DNA of 10,165 nt from Acidobacteriota bacterium (GTDB lineage Bacteria > Acidobacteriota > Terriglobia > UBA7540): contig JAJYJL010000164.1 of assembly GCA_021789565.1 (NCBI GenBank), positions 1 through 10,165 of the forward strand. The letters run 5' to 3'. A program made the position numbers and the translations under genes. Numbering within the stretch: position 1 is the stretch's first letter; the number at the start of each line of letters is the position of its first letter. The notes under the pieces were generated by a model. The model was not told where the DNA came from and did no database searches. It worked only from the letters and a program-made list of their open reading frames with translations. Of this stretch, positions 1 to 7,203 are shown piece by piece.

Positions 1-1421
1 TAGGCCGAGCCAGGAGTGAACTAAGCAGGGCCATCCGGATCGATCCGGCTTACGGCGGGGCCTACGACGTGCTGGGACAGCTCGACCTCCAGACTGGAAA
101 CATCGAAGGTGCGATCTCCGCTTTCAAACAGGCCGTGAAACTGCAGCCTAAATCTTTCAGCTCTCACTACGGGTTGGCCATAGCTTTCCTGCAGAAACAC
201 GACATCCAACAGGGGCTCCCGGAGCTCAGGACGGCTGTATCGCTCCGCCCAGCCGACTTCGATGCCAATTACAACCTTGGAGTGCTGCTCCTCGACCAAG
301 GCCACGCGACAGAGGCCATTGAACACTTGCGCAGGGCCCAGGCTCCCGGTGAGAGCCGGCCCGAGGTCGCATACAATCTGATCCGGGCCGAGCTGGCTGC
401 GAAGAGGCTTGATGAGGCCAGGGGGGAGGCCAGGAAGGCCGCAAAGTCTCTGGACTCGAACTTCAAGTGGCAGGCGGCGGTCGGCCAGCTTTTCCTCGAA
501 CGTCACCAGTCCGGCGAGGCAATCGCATATCTTTCAAGGGCGCACGATCTCCGGCCGGATTCGGTCGAGGTCAGGCGGCGGCTTGCGACTGCCTACCTGG
601 AATCCAACCAGCCTGGCAAGGCGCTCGACCTCGTCAAAGAGCCACAGACGGCTGAAGATTATTACCTCCTGGCCGGTGCGAACTATCTGCTACGACGCTA
701 TGAGCTTGCCGCAAAAAATGCAACCACTGCGGTCCACATGGATTCCAGCCAGCCCGGCTATCTGCTGCTTGCCGCTCGAATCGAACAGCACCTCGGCCGG
801 CACCAGGATGCGCTCTTGCTGCTGCAAAACGCAATCAAGCTGGCGCCCAAGTGGGCTGACCCCTACTACAGCGCCGGCGTGAGCCTTTATTGCGAAAAGC
901 GGTACGCTGAAGCGCAGAAATACCTCGGCAGGTCGCTGGAGCTGCAGCCGGATTCAGCCCGGGCGCTTTTTCTCTACGCGGTCAGCCTGGCCAGCGAAGG
1001 GAATGAACAGGAAGGGGAAAACTATCTCCGCAAGGCGGTTGCTCTCAACCCGGGCAACGCGCACTTCCAGTACTATCTGGGCGAGATCCTGATGCGGCAA
1101 AACAGGCTGTCTGATGCCGAAGAGGTTGACAGGCAGGCCATCCGCGCCGACCCGAAATATGCGCCCCTGCATTACCAGCTTGGGAAGGTTTTGCTGCGGA
1201 GCAATCACCCCGACCAGTCTGCACGGGAAACCGAAAAGGCGATCAGCCTTGATCCGAACTTGGCCGAAGCTTATTACCAGCTCATGCAGGCTTACAGCAG
1301 GCTGGGAGAAAAAGACAAGTCCGCCCGCGCGGCTGCCATCTTCGCCAGGCTCAAGAAGGAACCCGCCAGCGACAAGGAAAAGTTTTACGAGGACGTGAAG
1401 AAAGAGCTGGGCCTGCCGTAA
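1..1421 (+). CDS. Tetratricopeptide repeat (TPR) protein, 5' end outside the window
   Basis: The frame is open from base 3 with no stop upstream, and the translated sequence before the GTG at 69 is already TPR-like (LSRAIRIDPAYGGAYD), so the gene starts before the window and GTG 69 is not the true start. It ends with TAA at 1419-1421. I count about 13 degenerate TPR units of 34 residues, each with the Y/L-G/A-x-A pattern in helix A and a closing LxP or LDP turn, followed by a charged C-terminal cap (KEKFYEDVKKELGLP). Known role of the fold: a superhelical scaffold for protein-protein contacts. No catalytic domain is visible in the part seen. The N-terminus could hold a signal peptide or another domain that I cannot see. 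The partner and pathway are unknown. The gene stands alone: the next gene is on the opposite strand and converges on it. Confident on family, ignorant on function. Confidence 0.93.
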   Translation, partial: GRARSELSRAIRIDPAYGGAYDVLGQLDLQTGNIEGAISAFKQAVKLQPKSFSSHYGLAIAFLQKHDIQQGLPELRTAVSLRPADFDANYNLGVLLLDQGHATEAIEHLRRAQAPGESRPEVAYNLIRAELAAKRLDEARGEARKAAKSLDSNFKWQAAVGQLFLERHQSGEAIAYLSRAHDLRPDSVEVRRRLATAYLESNQPGKALDLVKEPQTAEDYYLLAGANYLLRRYELAAKNATTAVHMDSSQPGYLLLAARIEQHLGRHQDALLLLQNAIKLAPKWADPYYSAGVSLYCEKRYAEAQKYLGRSLELQPDSARALFLYAVSLASEGNEQEGENYLRKAVALNPGNAHFQYYLGEILMRQNRLSDAEEVDRQAIRADPKYAPLHYQLGKVLLRSNHPDQSARETEKAISLDPNLAEAYYQLMQAYSRLGEKDKSARAAAIFARLKKEPASDKEKFYEDVKKELGLP

Positions 1422-1637
1422 TTAAAATTATGGCCTTGTGCCGCCTACTTCAACTGCTTCACGATCGATGTGGCTTCCCAGCCTCCAGCTTGCCGCGGAG
1501 CACAGTGATGGAAGCTTTGGGCAGGGTATACCGCGCGTCCGGGCCACCCTGAAATATGGGTTATGGTCACGAATCAAACAGTCTTTCGGTTCATGCGGAG
1601 GTCCGCTTGCGTCCGCGGGAATTTGGAAGAGTATCCT
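1422..1637. other. Intergenic region between convergent TPR and RraA-like genes
   Basis: These 216 bases lie between two convergent stop codons. Just after the TPR stop is a small AT dyad (TAATT-AA-AATTA, starting at the stop codon), but there is no GC-rich stem followed by a T run, so I do not call a terminator. A plus-strand open frame begins here at 1438 and runs through the RraA-like gene on the other strand. It is a shadow. I see no convincing gene, RNA or repeat. Confidence 0.5.
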
Positions 1638-2561
1638 CTATTTGGGAAGTTTCCTCCGCAGCTTTGATCCCTGTTTCGCCGCCCAGGCATTGAACTCTTC
1701 GGTCATCTGCCGCGTCCACTGGCCGTCGATTTGCCCCGGACTGTATTTCTTTTCCCGCAGCATCATAAATCCCCACTCATCAACCAGGTGGTCCATTTCT
1801 GCATGGTCCGCCACTTGTCCCGCCAGTTGCGGCGGGATAAAAGTAATCCCTTCGGGATCGCTCACCGCAATGTCACCCGGCATCACCGTGGCCTGCCCCA
1901 TCTGGATCGGCACGTTGATCCCCATCAGCGTCACGTTCCTTAACGCCGACGGGTCCGTCCCCCGGCAAAAAACCTCGAACCCTTTCATCCCCTCAATTTC
2001 AGCCGTATCGCGGATCGACCCATTCACGATGATTCCGTTATGGCTCTTGGTAAACACCGAAGTGGCCAGATTCCCGCCGATGATCGTTCCGTCCTTGATC
2101 TTCCCGAACAGGTCCACCACCATCACATCCCCCGGCTGCAGCCGGTCGATGATCCAGGAGTTCTCGCCGTTAACCTTTTCCCCTTCCTTTTTTGCATTGG
2201 CCCTGATCACCGAATCCAGGTCCGGCCGATAGGGCATGAAGACTGCCGTCACCACGCGCCCCACCAGCCTCTGCTTCTGCGGGTTGATCACCGTCCACCC
2301 GGGCTCAAACTGATTGTGATAGCCCGCCCGCTGCAGCACTTCCCAGGCTTGTTCCGCCGTCACGTCCTTCAGGCGATCGAGCATAGAATCGGGTACGTCC
2401 GGACGCCCGTCGTCGAAGCGCGCCCCGTGCCAATCCGGAGTGAACTCAATGAGCTGCTGCTTTGAAAACATCCCAAGCTGGCCATAGGCGGGAATGGCAA
2501 ACGTTGAGCCTAGAACAATTGCGATGATGAACAGAATCATTTTATGCATGCGTTGAGTCAT
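1638..2561 (-). CDS. Exported RraA-like / HMG-aldolase-fold family protein
   Basis: This is a 307-residue protein starting at ATG 2561, with a GGGAGAG Shine-Dalgarno about 10 bases upstream on the minus strand, and ending with TAG at 1638-1640. Residues 1-28 form a signal peptide: basic start, hydrophobic core ILFIIAIVLG, likely cleavage after AYG. The region from about residue 100 onward carries the RraA/4-hydroxy-4-methyl-2-oxoglutarate aldolase pattern: LQPGDVMVVD (141-150), the GGN turn at 162-164, the VNGSIRD segment with R184 and D185, then MPGDIAVSDPEG. In the family the Arg-Asp pair and the GG turn build the Mg2+/pyruvate site, so a divalent-metal lyase or a related non-enzymatic role is possible. 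RNase E inhibition, the role of E. coli RraA, is unlikely for an exported protein. The protein is longer than typical RraA (about 160 residues) because of the leader and an extra N-terminal region of about 70 residues. Substrate unknown; sugar-acid metabolism is inferred from the neighbours. Confidence 0.87.
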   Translation of the reverse strand: MTQRMHKMILFIIAIVLGSTFAIPAYGQLGMFSKQQLIEFTPDWHGARFDDGRPDVPDSMLDRLKDVTAEQAWEVLQRAGYHNQFEPGWTVINPQKQRLVGRVVTAVFMPYRPDLDSVIRANAKKEGEKVNGENSWIIDRLQPGDVMVVDLFGKIKDGTIIGGNLATSVFTKSHNGIIVNGSIRDTAEIEGMKGFEVFCRGTDPSALRNVTLMGINVPIQMGQATVMPGDIAVSDPEGITFIPPQLAGQVADHAEMDHLVDEWGFMMLREKKYSPGQIDGQWTRQMTEEFNAWAAKQGSKLRRKLPK

Positions 2562-2634
2562 GGTCTGGTGCTCTCCCTTCCCCTTCGGGATTTGATCGAA
2601 CCTGCCGGAAACAAACAGTAAGCGCGCAGAGAAG

Positions 2635-2763
2635 CCGCCATTCCGAGCGAAGCGAGAAATCTGTTTGTCGCTCGCGATAAAAGCAGATTCCTCAGGCCGA
2701 CAGCAGGCGTCGGCCCTCGGAATGACGGTCGAGTTCTAAGCAGTTACTTGGGACACGACACTA
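2635..2763 (-). repeat. Structured intergenic repeat, copy 1
   Basis: This is an imperfect palindrome. The left arm 2635-2647 pairs with 2716-2728 with a single mismatch. Inside, AAATCTGTTT pairs imperfectly with AAAAGCAGATT (2679-2689). A second perfect hairpin, GGCCGAC / GTCGGCC, lies at 2695-2701 and 2709-2715. Segments 2679-2693 and 2717-2731 are identical to segments of copy 2 (4926-4940 and 4956-4970). The similarity continues to TTGGGAC-N6-CTA at 2748-2763, so the edge of the repeat supplies the TAG stop of the RidA-like gene. It resembles the hairpin intergenic repeats common in acidobacterial-type genomes. Function unknown: it could act as a transcription terminator or mRNA 3' end, or be a non-autonomous mobile element. 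Confidence 0.75.
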
Positions 2764-3243
2764 GCGCGGCTTGACGGCAATGGCGGAGATTTCAATTTTC
2801 GCGCCGTTCACCAGTTTCGCCACCTGCACGGTTGTTCGTGTGGGTTTGGGATCGGGGAAAAACGTCTTGTAAACGCCGTTCATTTTCCCGAAATCATTAA
2901 TGTCCGAAAGATAGACGTTTACGGCCACCACGTTGCCCATGGTCATCCCTCCGCCCTCAACAATCTTCTGGATCAACCCCAACGCGGCACGGGTCTGGCT
3001 TTCAATGTCGGGCTCGAGTTTTCCGCTGGCGTCGGTTCCCTGGGTGCCGGCCACATAAAGAGTGTTACCCACTAGGATCCCATTGCTGAAGGGCAACCCT
3101 TCCGGAGTTCCCGGCGGGTTGATGGCCCGCACCTGTTCCGCAGGCTGCTGGGGCTGAGACTGAGACTGGGGCGCTGGCGCCGAACATCCGACCATCAGTG
3201 CTGCCACCGAAGCAATCGCTAGGACATTTATCGCTTTCTTCAT
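2761..3243 (-). CDS. RidA (YjgF/YER057c/UK114) family lipoprotein
   Basis: This is a 160-residue protein. The frame is open further up to 3426, but I choose ATG 3243 because it has an AAGGAGAG ribosome site just upstream and starts directly with a lipoprotein signal (MKKAINVLAIASVAALMVGC). The lipidated cysteine would be Cys20, in the lipobox LMVGC. A Gln/Pro-rich linker (about 23-38) follows, then the RidA domain (about 40-160). The signature near the end, PTRTTVQVAKL...IEI, keeps Arg136, equivalent to the catalytic Arg105 of canonical RidA, and Glu151. Canonical RidA hydrolyses reactive enamine/imine intermediates in the cytosol. A membrane-anchored periplasmic version with the key Arg intact suggests either a comparable deaminase on periplasmic imines or a small-molecule-binding role. 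The TAG stop lies inside repeat copy 1. Confidence 0.92.
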   Translation of the reverse strand: MKKAINVLAIASVAALMVGCSAPAPQSQSQPQQPAEQVRAINPPGTPEGLPFSNGILVGNTLYVAGTQGTDASGKLEPDIESQTRAALGLIQKIVEGGGMTMGNVVAVNVYLSDINDFGKMNGVYKTFFPDPKPTRTTVQVAKLVNGAKIEISAIAVKPR

Positions 3244-3378
3244 CGCTGGTTTTCTCTCCTTGGGCCGGCGTGACAGAGGTTGCGAGCGCAGTTCGCAGGC
3301 AGCGGACTTTTGCGCTTTCAATTCATGAATCACACCGGAAAATTTGGGACCGATCAGACGACTCCAACCGCCCCCCAC

Positions 3379-3407
3379 TATATACGCAAGGACCCTTCTT
3401 GGTGCAA
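3379..3407 (-). promoter_or_regulatory. Possible sigma-70-type promoter for the RidA-like gene
   Basis: On the minus strand TTGCAC (3402-3407) is followed after exactly 17 bases by TATATA (3379-3384). Spacing is ideal, but the -35 matches the consensus only in its TTG. Transcription would start near 3372, giving a leader of about 130 bases before ATG 3243. Confidence 0.35.
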
Positions 3408-3411
3408 TTAT

Positions 3412-3429
3412 TTTGTGTGAATCCACAAA
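3412..3429. promoter_or_regulatory. Dyad TTTGTG-N6-CACAAA, candidate operator
   Basis: A perfect 6+6 base inverted repeat with a 6-base spacer lies in the 286-base gap between the divergent RidA-like and MFS genes, next to the possible -35 of the RidA-like promoter and about 100 bases before the MFS start. Size and position fit a dimeric repressor of the GntR or LacI type, the usual controllers of sugar-acid uptake genes. No regulator gene is present in the window, so this is inference. The rest of 3244-3529 shows no gene that I can support. Confidence 0.35.
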
Positions 3430-3529
3430 TTGATATGGTACCGTCTACTTCACTTATTTCTGTGTCGTCAGCCGAACAGGATGCCTTGCAGAAAAGAAAA
3501 TTCAGATAACTCCAGACGGAGATCGTGCC

Positions 3530-4846
3530 ATGGCTGAAAAACACACTTCCCACGTGCGCTGGCTGCTGGTGATCTGGATGTTTATCGTCAGTGCCATTGC
3601 CTACCTCGACCGGGTCAATATCTCCATTGCCGGCCACACCATCATGGAGCAGTATCATTTCAGCAACGTGGAGCTGGGCTGGATTTTCAGCGCGTTTGTG
3701 GTGGGCTATGCGCTGTTTCAGACTCCCGGGGGCAGCCTGGCCGACCACATGGGACCCCGCTGGGTGCTCACGGCCGGAGTGATCTGGTGGGGCGTGTTCA
3801 CCTCCCTGACGGCCATGATACCGACGGGCATCGCCTCCGCCTTGTTCGTCTTCCTCGCTGTGCGGTTCATGCTGGGGGCGGGCGAAGCAGTGGTCTATCC
3901 TGCTTCCAACAACGTGGTGGCCAACTGGGTGCCCACCCAGGAACGTGGCATTGCCAACGGGCTCATCTTTGCCGGCGTGGGCGTCGGGGCGGGCATCACT
4001 CCGCCGTTCATCACCTACATCCTCAGCCATTTCGGCTGGCGCTGGAGCTTCTGGGGCAGCGCCCTGCTGGGCATCGCAGCCGGCGCCGTGTGGTTCCTGA
4101 TCGCCCGTGATTCACCCGAGCGCCACCCGCGGGTCTCGAAATCAGAACTCGAATATATTCGTGCCGGGGTGGACGTCAAACATGGACAGCACGTCGAGTC
4201 AACTCCCTGGCTCAAGATTGCCCGCAGCAAAGAAATCCTTGCCATCACCTTCAGTTATTTCTGCTACGGATACGTCGCCTACATCTTCTTCACCTGGTTC
4301 TTCATCTATCTCACCACCGTGCGAGGCCTCGACCTGAGATCGGGGGCCAGCTATACCATGTTGCCTTTTATCGCCATGGCCGTTTGTTCGCCCCTGGGCG
4401 GCGTCGTCTGCGACCTGGTCACCAAGCGCTACGGCAAGCGCTGGGGTCGTTGTGGTATCGCCGTGGTGGGTATTGGCCTCGCAGCCGTCTTCATCGTAAT
4501 CGGCGCCGGCGCCGCAAGCCCCGAGGTGGCCAGCTTCGTTCTGGCGGGCGGGGCGGGCGCGCTCTATCTTAGCCAGAGTTCCTTCTGGTCGGTCAGCGCC
4601 GATGTTGCCGGGCCATGGGCGGGGACCGTCTCAGGCGCCATGAACACCGGCGGCCAGATCGGCGGAGCGCTGACCGCAACTCTCACCCCGGCTATCGCTG
4701 ACCACTTCGGGTGGAGCGCATCCTTCCTGACTGCCGCAGCGCTTTGCGCGGTCGGATCTGTGGCATGGCTAATCGTGGACCCCGACCGGAAGATTGCGCC
4801 GTCTGGCAGCCTCGACTCAACCGTAAACGGTGAGGCGGGCGCATAG
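3530..4846 (+). CDS. MFS transporter, anion:cation symporter (ACS)-like, probable sugar-acid uptake
   Basis: This is a 438-residue inner-membrane protein with 12 predicted hydrophobic segments and a longer hydrophilic loop at about 200-230 between the two halves. ATG 3530 is preceded at 8 bases by a CGGAG ribosome site. Family marks: AYLDRVNIS in the first segment (Asp27, Arg28, Asn30), the loop 2-3 motif A GGSLADHMGPR (67-77), and NWVPTQERG (132-140), which is typical of the ACS group containing hexuronate, glucarate and galactonate permeases. Known members import organic anions with H+ or Na+. Length matches the family (about 430-450). The substrate cannot be read from sequence; a hexuronate or aldonate would fit the nearby lactonase and RraA-like proteins. 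It is divergent from the RidA-like lipoprotein, which suggests a shared control region, and it converges on the lactonase gene. The TAG at 4844-4846 is followed at once by a hairpin (4849-4867). Confidence 0.93.
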   Translation: MAEKHTSHVRWLLVIWMFIVSAIAYLDRVNISIAGHTIMEQYHFSNVELGWIFSAFVVGYALFQTPGGSLADHMGPRWVLTAGVIWWGVFTSLTAMIPTGIASALFVFLAVRFMLGAGEAVVYPASNNVVANWVPTQERGIANGLIFAGVGVGAGITPPFITYILSHFGWRWSFWGSALLGIAAGAVWFLIARDSPERHPRVSKSELEYIRAGVDVKHGQHVESTPWLKIARSKEILAITFSYFCYGYVAYIFFTWFFIYLTTVRGLDLRSGASYTMLPFIAMAVCSPLGGVVCDLVTKRYGKRWGRCGIAVVGIGLAAVFIVIGAGAASPEVASFVLAGGAGALYLSQSSFWSVSADVAGPWAGTVSGAMNTGGQIGGALTATLTPAIADHFGWSASFLTAAALCAVGSVAWLIVDPDRKIAPSGSLDSTVNGEAGA

Positions 4847-4848
4847 CA

Positions 4849-4867
4849 GGTTGTTGAAAAAACAACC
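4849..4867. terminator. Short hairpin directly after the MFS stop
   Basis: GGTTGTT (4849-4855), loop GAAAA, AACAACC (4861-4867) form a perfect 7-bp stem two bases after the MFS stop codon. The stem is weak in GC and is not followed by a T run, so factor-independent termination is doubtful. It may mark the outer edge of repeat copy 2, which begins at the same place. Confidence 0.4.
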
Positions 4868-5002
4868 GCCATGCTGGTCCCGCAGCGCAGGAGAAGCATC
4901 TGCTTTATTTTTCGGTCTTCGCGCCAAAAGCAGATTCCTCTCCCGCATTGCGGGATCGGAATGACGGTCGCATGGCAAATATTTAGTTGGGACGCCACCC
5001 TA
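4866..5002 (-). repeat. Structured intergenic repeat, copy 2
   Basis: This copy has the same organisation and orientation as the copy at 2635-2763. The 15-base blocks at 4926-4940 (AAAAGCAGATTCCTC) and 4956-4970 (TCGGAATGACGGTCG) are identical to copy 1. Between them lies a perfect hairpin with a different sequence (TCCCGC 4941-4946, GCGGGA 4950-4955). ATCTGCTTT near 4898-4906 pairs with AAAGCAGAT. The distal edge TTGGGAC-N6-CTA (4987-5002) again provides the TAG stop of the adjoining minus-strand gene, here the lactonase. It fills the gap between two convergent genes. Confidence 0.75.
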
Positions 5003-5968
5003 ATGTTTGCCGGGCTTTGCAAGGTAAGGAATGAACCCGCGAGCGCGCGTGCGGATCCTGTAAACCGATTTTGTCGCCGTGATGTAGAGCGTGCGGTAGT
5101 CAGAATCGCCCCAGGCCAGATTGGCCGGCTGCTCGGGAACAACAATCGTGCCCAGATGATTTCCCGCCGCATCCCACACCCAGATTCCCAAAGGTCCCAC
5201 GACATACAGATTTCCCTTGCGGTCAACCTTCATGCCGTCCGGAACGCCCTCGTGCGGGCCACCCACTTCGCTTCCGAATTCGCGGCCGTTGGCTACTTTG
5301 CCGCCGGGCAGAAAATCGTACACTCGGATGTCTTTCCGCTCACTGTCATCAATGTAAAGCTTCTTGCCGTCCGGTGAAAACGCCAGCCCGTTCGGCTGGG
5401 CCATATCTTTCACGAGGAGTTGCATGCCGCCTTGCGCGTCAAGCCGATAAACACCCTGATACGGAATTTCCTGTTTCTGGTCCTTGGTCAGGTCGAGAGT
5501 GGGATTGGTAAAGTAGAGGGCGCCGTCAGGGCCAATCACGATGTCGTTCGGGGTGTTGAGCTTCTTTCCCTCATAGTTGTCTGCAAGCACCTTGTAATGG
5601 CCGTCCGGGTCCACCTGAATAACAGCCCTCAGAACGCTCGCGCAGTCGATCAGGTGAAATTCGCGGTCGAAGGTGTTCCCGTCAGGATTGCCCAGAGAAA
5701 TCAGAGTTTCCTTGTGCCCGTCGGGATAAACACGGAAAATCTTGTTGAGAATTTCGTCGCTGACATAGAGAAACCCATGCGGGTCCCAAACAGGGCCTTC
5801 CGTAAAACCGAACCCCGTCGCCATGCGTGTCAGCTTTGCGTGCTTTCCGATCAGCTTCCAGAACTTTGGCGAATTTGCACGGAGCTCAAACTTGCGGGGG
5901 ACCTGCTGCGCCTTCAGCGCCACCGGCACGGTAAAAAGCAAAACAAATCCGACGATGATGGACTTCAT
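5000..5968 (-). CDS. Exported SMP-30/gluconolactonase/LRE-like protein
   Basis: This is a 322-residue protein. The frame extends to 6010, but ATG 5968 gives a clean signal peptide (MKSIIVGFVLLFTVPVALKA, cleavage near 20), so I prefer it; the ribosome site is weak (GAGAGAAG). The mature part is a six-bladed propeller of the SMP-30 type. The metal triad is visible: Glu57 in FTEGPVW, Asn193 in QPNGLAFSPDG and Asp244 in EGVPDGMKVD. Asn141 in LNTPND is the usual substrate-side residue. Known members hydrolyse sugar lactones such as gluconolactone to aldonic acids with a divalent metal. All ligands are kept, so activity is likely, in the periplasm; the exact lactone is unknown. It lies 60 bases downstream of the cytochrome c gene on the same strand and is probably co-transcribed. 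The TAG stop lies inside repeat copy 2. Confidence 0.92.
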   Translation of the reverse strand: MKSIIVGFVLLFTVPVALKAQQVPRKFELRANSPKFWKLIGKHAKLTRMATGFGFTEGPVWDPHGFLYVSDEILNKIFRVYPDGHKETLISLGNPDGNTFDREFHLIDCASVLRAVIQVDPDGHYKVLADNYEGKKLNTPNDIVIGPDGALYFTNPTLDLTKDQKQEIPYQGVYRLDAQGGMQLLVKDMAQPNGLAFSPDGKKLYIDDSERKDIRVYDFLPGGKVANGREFGSEVGGPHEGVPDGMKVDRKGNLYVVGPLGIWVWDAAGNHLGTIVVPEQPANLAWGDSDYRTLYITATKSVYRIRTRARGFIPYLAKPGKH

Positions 5969-6028
5969 GAAACATGTATCTTCTCTCATCTGCACCAGCC
6001 TACTCCGCACTCGAACCTCCCTGAACCT

Positions 6029-6964
6029 TTATTGGGAACGTGGCGAACCAGCGTTCTTTGCCACCGGGGCTTTATGGTTTAAACCAAGAATCAGAAAACT
6101 GGCAAGATCATCCAGTTGTTGCGAGCTCAGTTTGCTGCCGTAATCATCCGGCATGATCGATCGGGACTCGCGCGTCACATGAGCGACATCAGACTTCATC
6201 AGCAGATGAAACGTGCCGTCTTCACTGAGCAAGGCGATCGAGAAGTTGTCTTCATTGCGGACAAACCCGGAGAAGTGCTGCCCCGAATGCGTGACCACCC
6301 TCACCAGTTCCCAACGCGGCAGGAGATCTTTATTGGGCTGAAGGACCGTCTCGAGGATCACGCGTTCTGAATGGGTCTGGCCGAAATCAGTGAGGTCAGG
6401 GGCGATAAAACCGCCTTTGCCCTGCATCATATGGCATTCAGAGCATCGGGCCTCTCCAAAAAACAGCTTTGCCCCCGCCGCAGGATCGCCTTTCACGTTT
6501 GCCGCGCCGCCGTTGCTGCCACGCAGCGATCGAATATAGCTGATGATCTCCTCAATCTGCGGTTGGGTCAGAAAGTGGAATGACGGCATGCCCTTGTCGG
6601 GTATGCCATGTTGGATGATCCCGGCCAGTGCCTGGTCCGTGCGCTGCGCCGCGGCCGGAGTGCCCACAATCGCAGGCGCGTGTTCTCCTCCACGGGCGTC
6701 GAGACCGTGGCAGGGAGCGCAGTGCGTCGCAAAAGACTGCTTTGCGTGTTCGAGAGCGGGTCCGGCGCCCCGGCCATTACCGGCTTGGGGCTGCTGACCC
6801 AGGCATAAGGCTGGAAGAAAAAGGGCCGCGCACAGGAAACCGCCGAAATGTTTGAGGACCCACAGCGCTCTGCGTTTCGCCGGCCTAAACTCTGATCTTC
6901 CCACTGCCGCTGGAGACCGCTTCGCAGTATCAATCAAGCCGGCGCAGAATGGCGATTCATTCAT
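6029..6964 (-). CDS. Two-domain cytochrome c with C-terminal heme-binding-domain extension
   Basis: This is a 311-residue protein from ATG 6964 (weak AGCGGGAA ribosome site); the frame is open to 7012. After an unusually long basic N-region (KRRALWVLKHF) a hydrophobic stretch at about 40-56 serves as signal or anchor. Domain 1 holds CAPCH (82-86) with Met126 in GMPSF as probable axial ligand. Domain 2 holds CSECH (174-178). The C-terminal part (about 200-300: LQPNKDLLPRWELV..., SGFVRNEDNFSIALLSEDG, SIMPDDYGSKLS with Met271) resembles the 'putative heme-binding domain' of large planctomycete and acidobacterial membrane-bound dehydrogenases. Role: periplasmic electron carrier, probably accepting electrons from a quinoprotein or sugar dehydrogenase. 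No such dehydrogenase is in the window. It is upstream of the lactonase on the same strand. That pairing would make sense if a nearby dehydrogenase oxidises sugars to lactones, which is inference. Confidence 0.9.
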   Translation of the reverse strand: MNESPFCAGLIDTAKRSPAAVGRSEFRPAKRRALWVLKHFGGFLCAALFLPALCLGQQPQAGNGRGAGPALEHAKQSFATHCAPCHGLDARGGEHAPAIVGTPAAAQRTDQALAGIIQHGIPDKGMPSFHFLTQPQIEEIISYIRSLRGSNGGAANVKGDPAAGAKLFFGEARCSECHMMQGKGGFIAPDLTDFGQTHSERVILETVLQPNKDLLPRWELVRVVTHSGQHFSGFVRNEDNFSIALLSEDGTFHLLMKSDVAHVTRESRSIMPDDYGSKLSSQQLDDLASFLILGLNHKAPVAKNAGSPRSQ

Positions 6965-7093
6965 ATTTCCCGCTTTCTGGCCGCCCTGTAAAGGGCAGAG
7001 AACTCGCTCCACTCCGGAAGTTTTCCCGGCCGCCTGATGACTTTCCCCGCAGGAAGCTTTTCATTTCCCGCCTGTCCTCCCGGAACACCGGGC

Positions 7094-7123
7094 AGTCTAA
7101 GGCAATACGCTTGACGCTGTCAA
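7094..7123 (-). promoter_or_regulatory. Possible promoter for the cytochrome c / lactonase pair
   Basis: On the minus strand TTGACA (7118-7123) is followed after 18 bases by TAGACT (7094-7099, four of six consensus bases). It lies about 130 bases upstream of ATG 6964. The -35 overlaps a perfect dyad TTGAC-GCT-GTCAA (7111-7123), which could also be an operator. The remaining 6965-7203 shows no other gene. Confidence 0.4.
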
Positions 7124-7191
7124 TTTGCCCGGCCGGCGGGTATTGACCCAATTTGAAGTCATCCGCGTCTTGCGCTTGCGGTCGTTCGTGC

Positions 7192-7203
7192 GATAATTGG
7201 GGC
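7192..7203 (+). promoter_or_regulatory. Extended -10 element just before the KGG-protein start
   Basis: TGC-GATAAT (hexamer 7192-7197, five of six bases matching TATAAT, with the TGn extension) sits so that a start point at normal spacing would fall on the A of ATG 7204. There is no ribosome site. A leaderless transcript is suggested. Confidence 0.4.

Noticed and set aside
1440..1500. Possible remnant gene end on the minus strand (WEATSIVKQLK-stop)
   Set aside because: It looks protein-like for about a dozen residues only, with no family match and no start, so it is too short to support.
1438..2232. 264-codon plus-strand open frame opposite the RraA-like gene
   Set aside because: The translation is low-complexity Ser/Pro-rich and resembles no family, while the opposite strand has clear RraA motifs and a signal peptide. 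It is a shadow frame.
3244..3426. Upstream extension of the RidA-like gene to 3426
   Set aside because: It would bury the lipoprotein signal inside the protein and cover the likely promoter; ATG 3243 has a good ribosome site.
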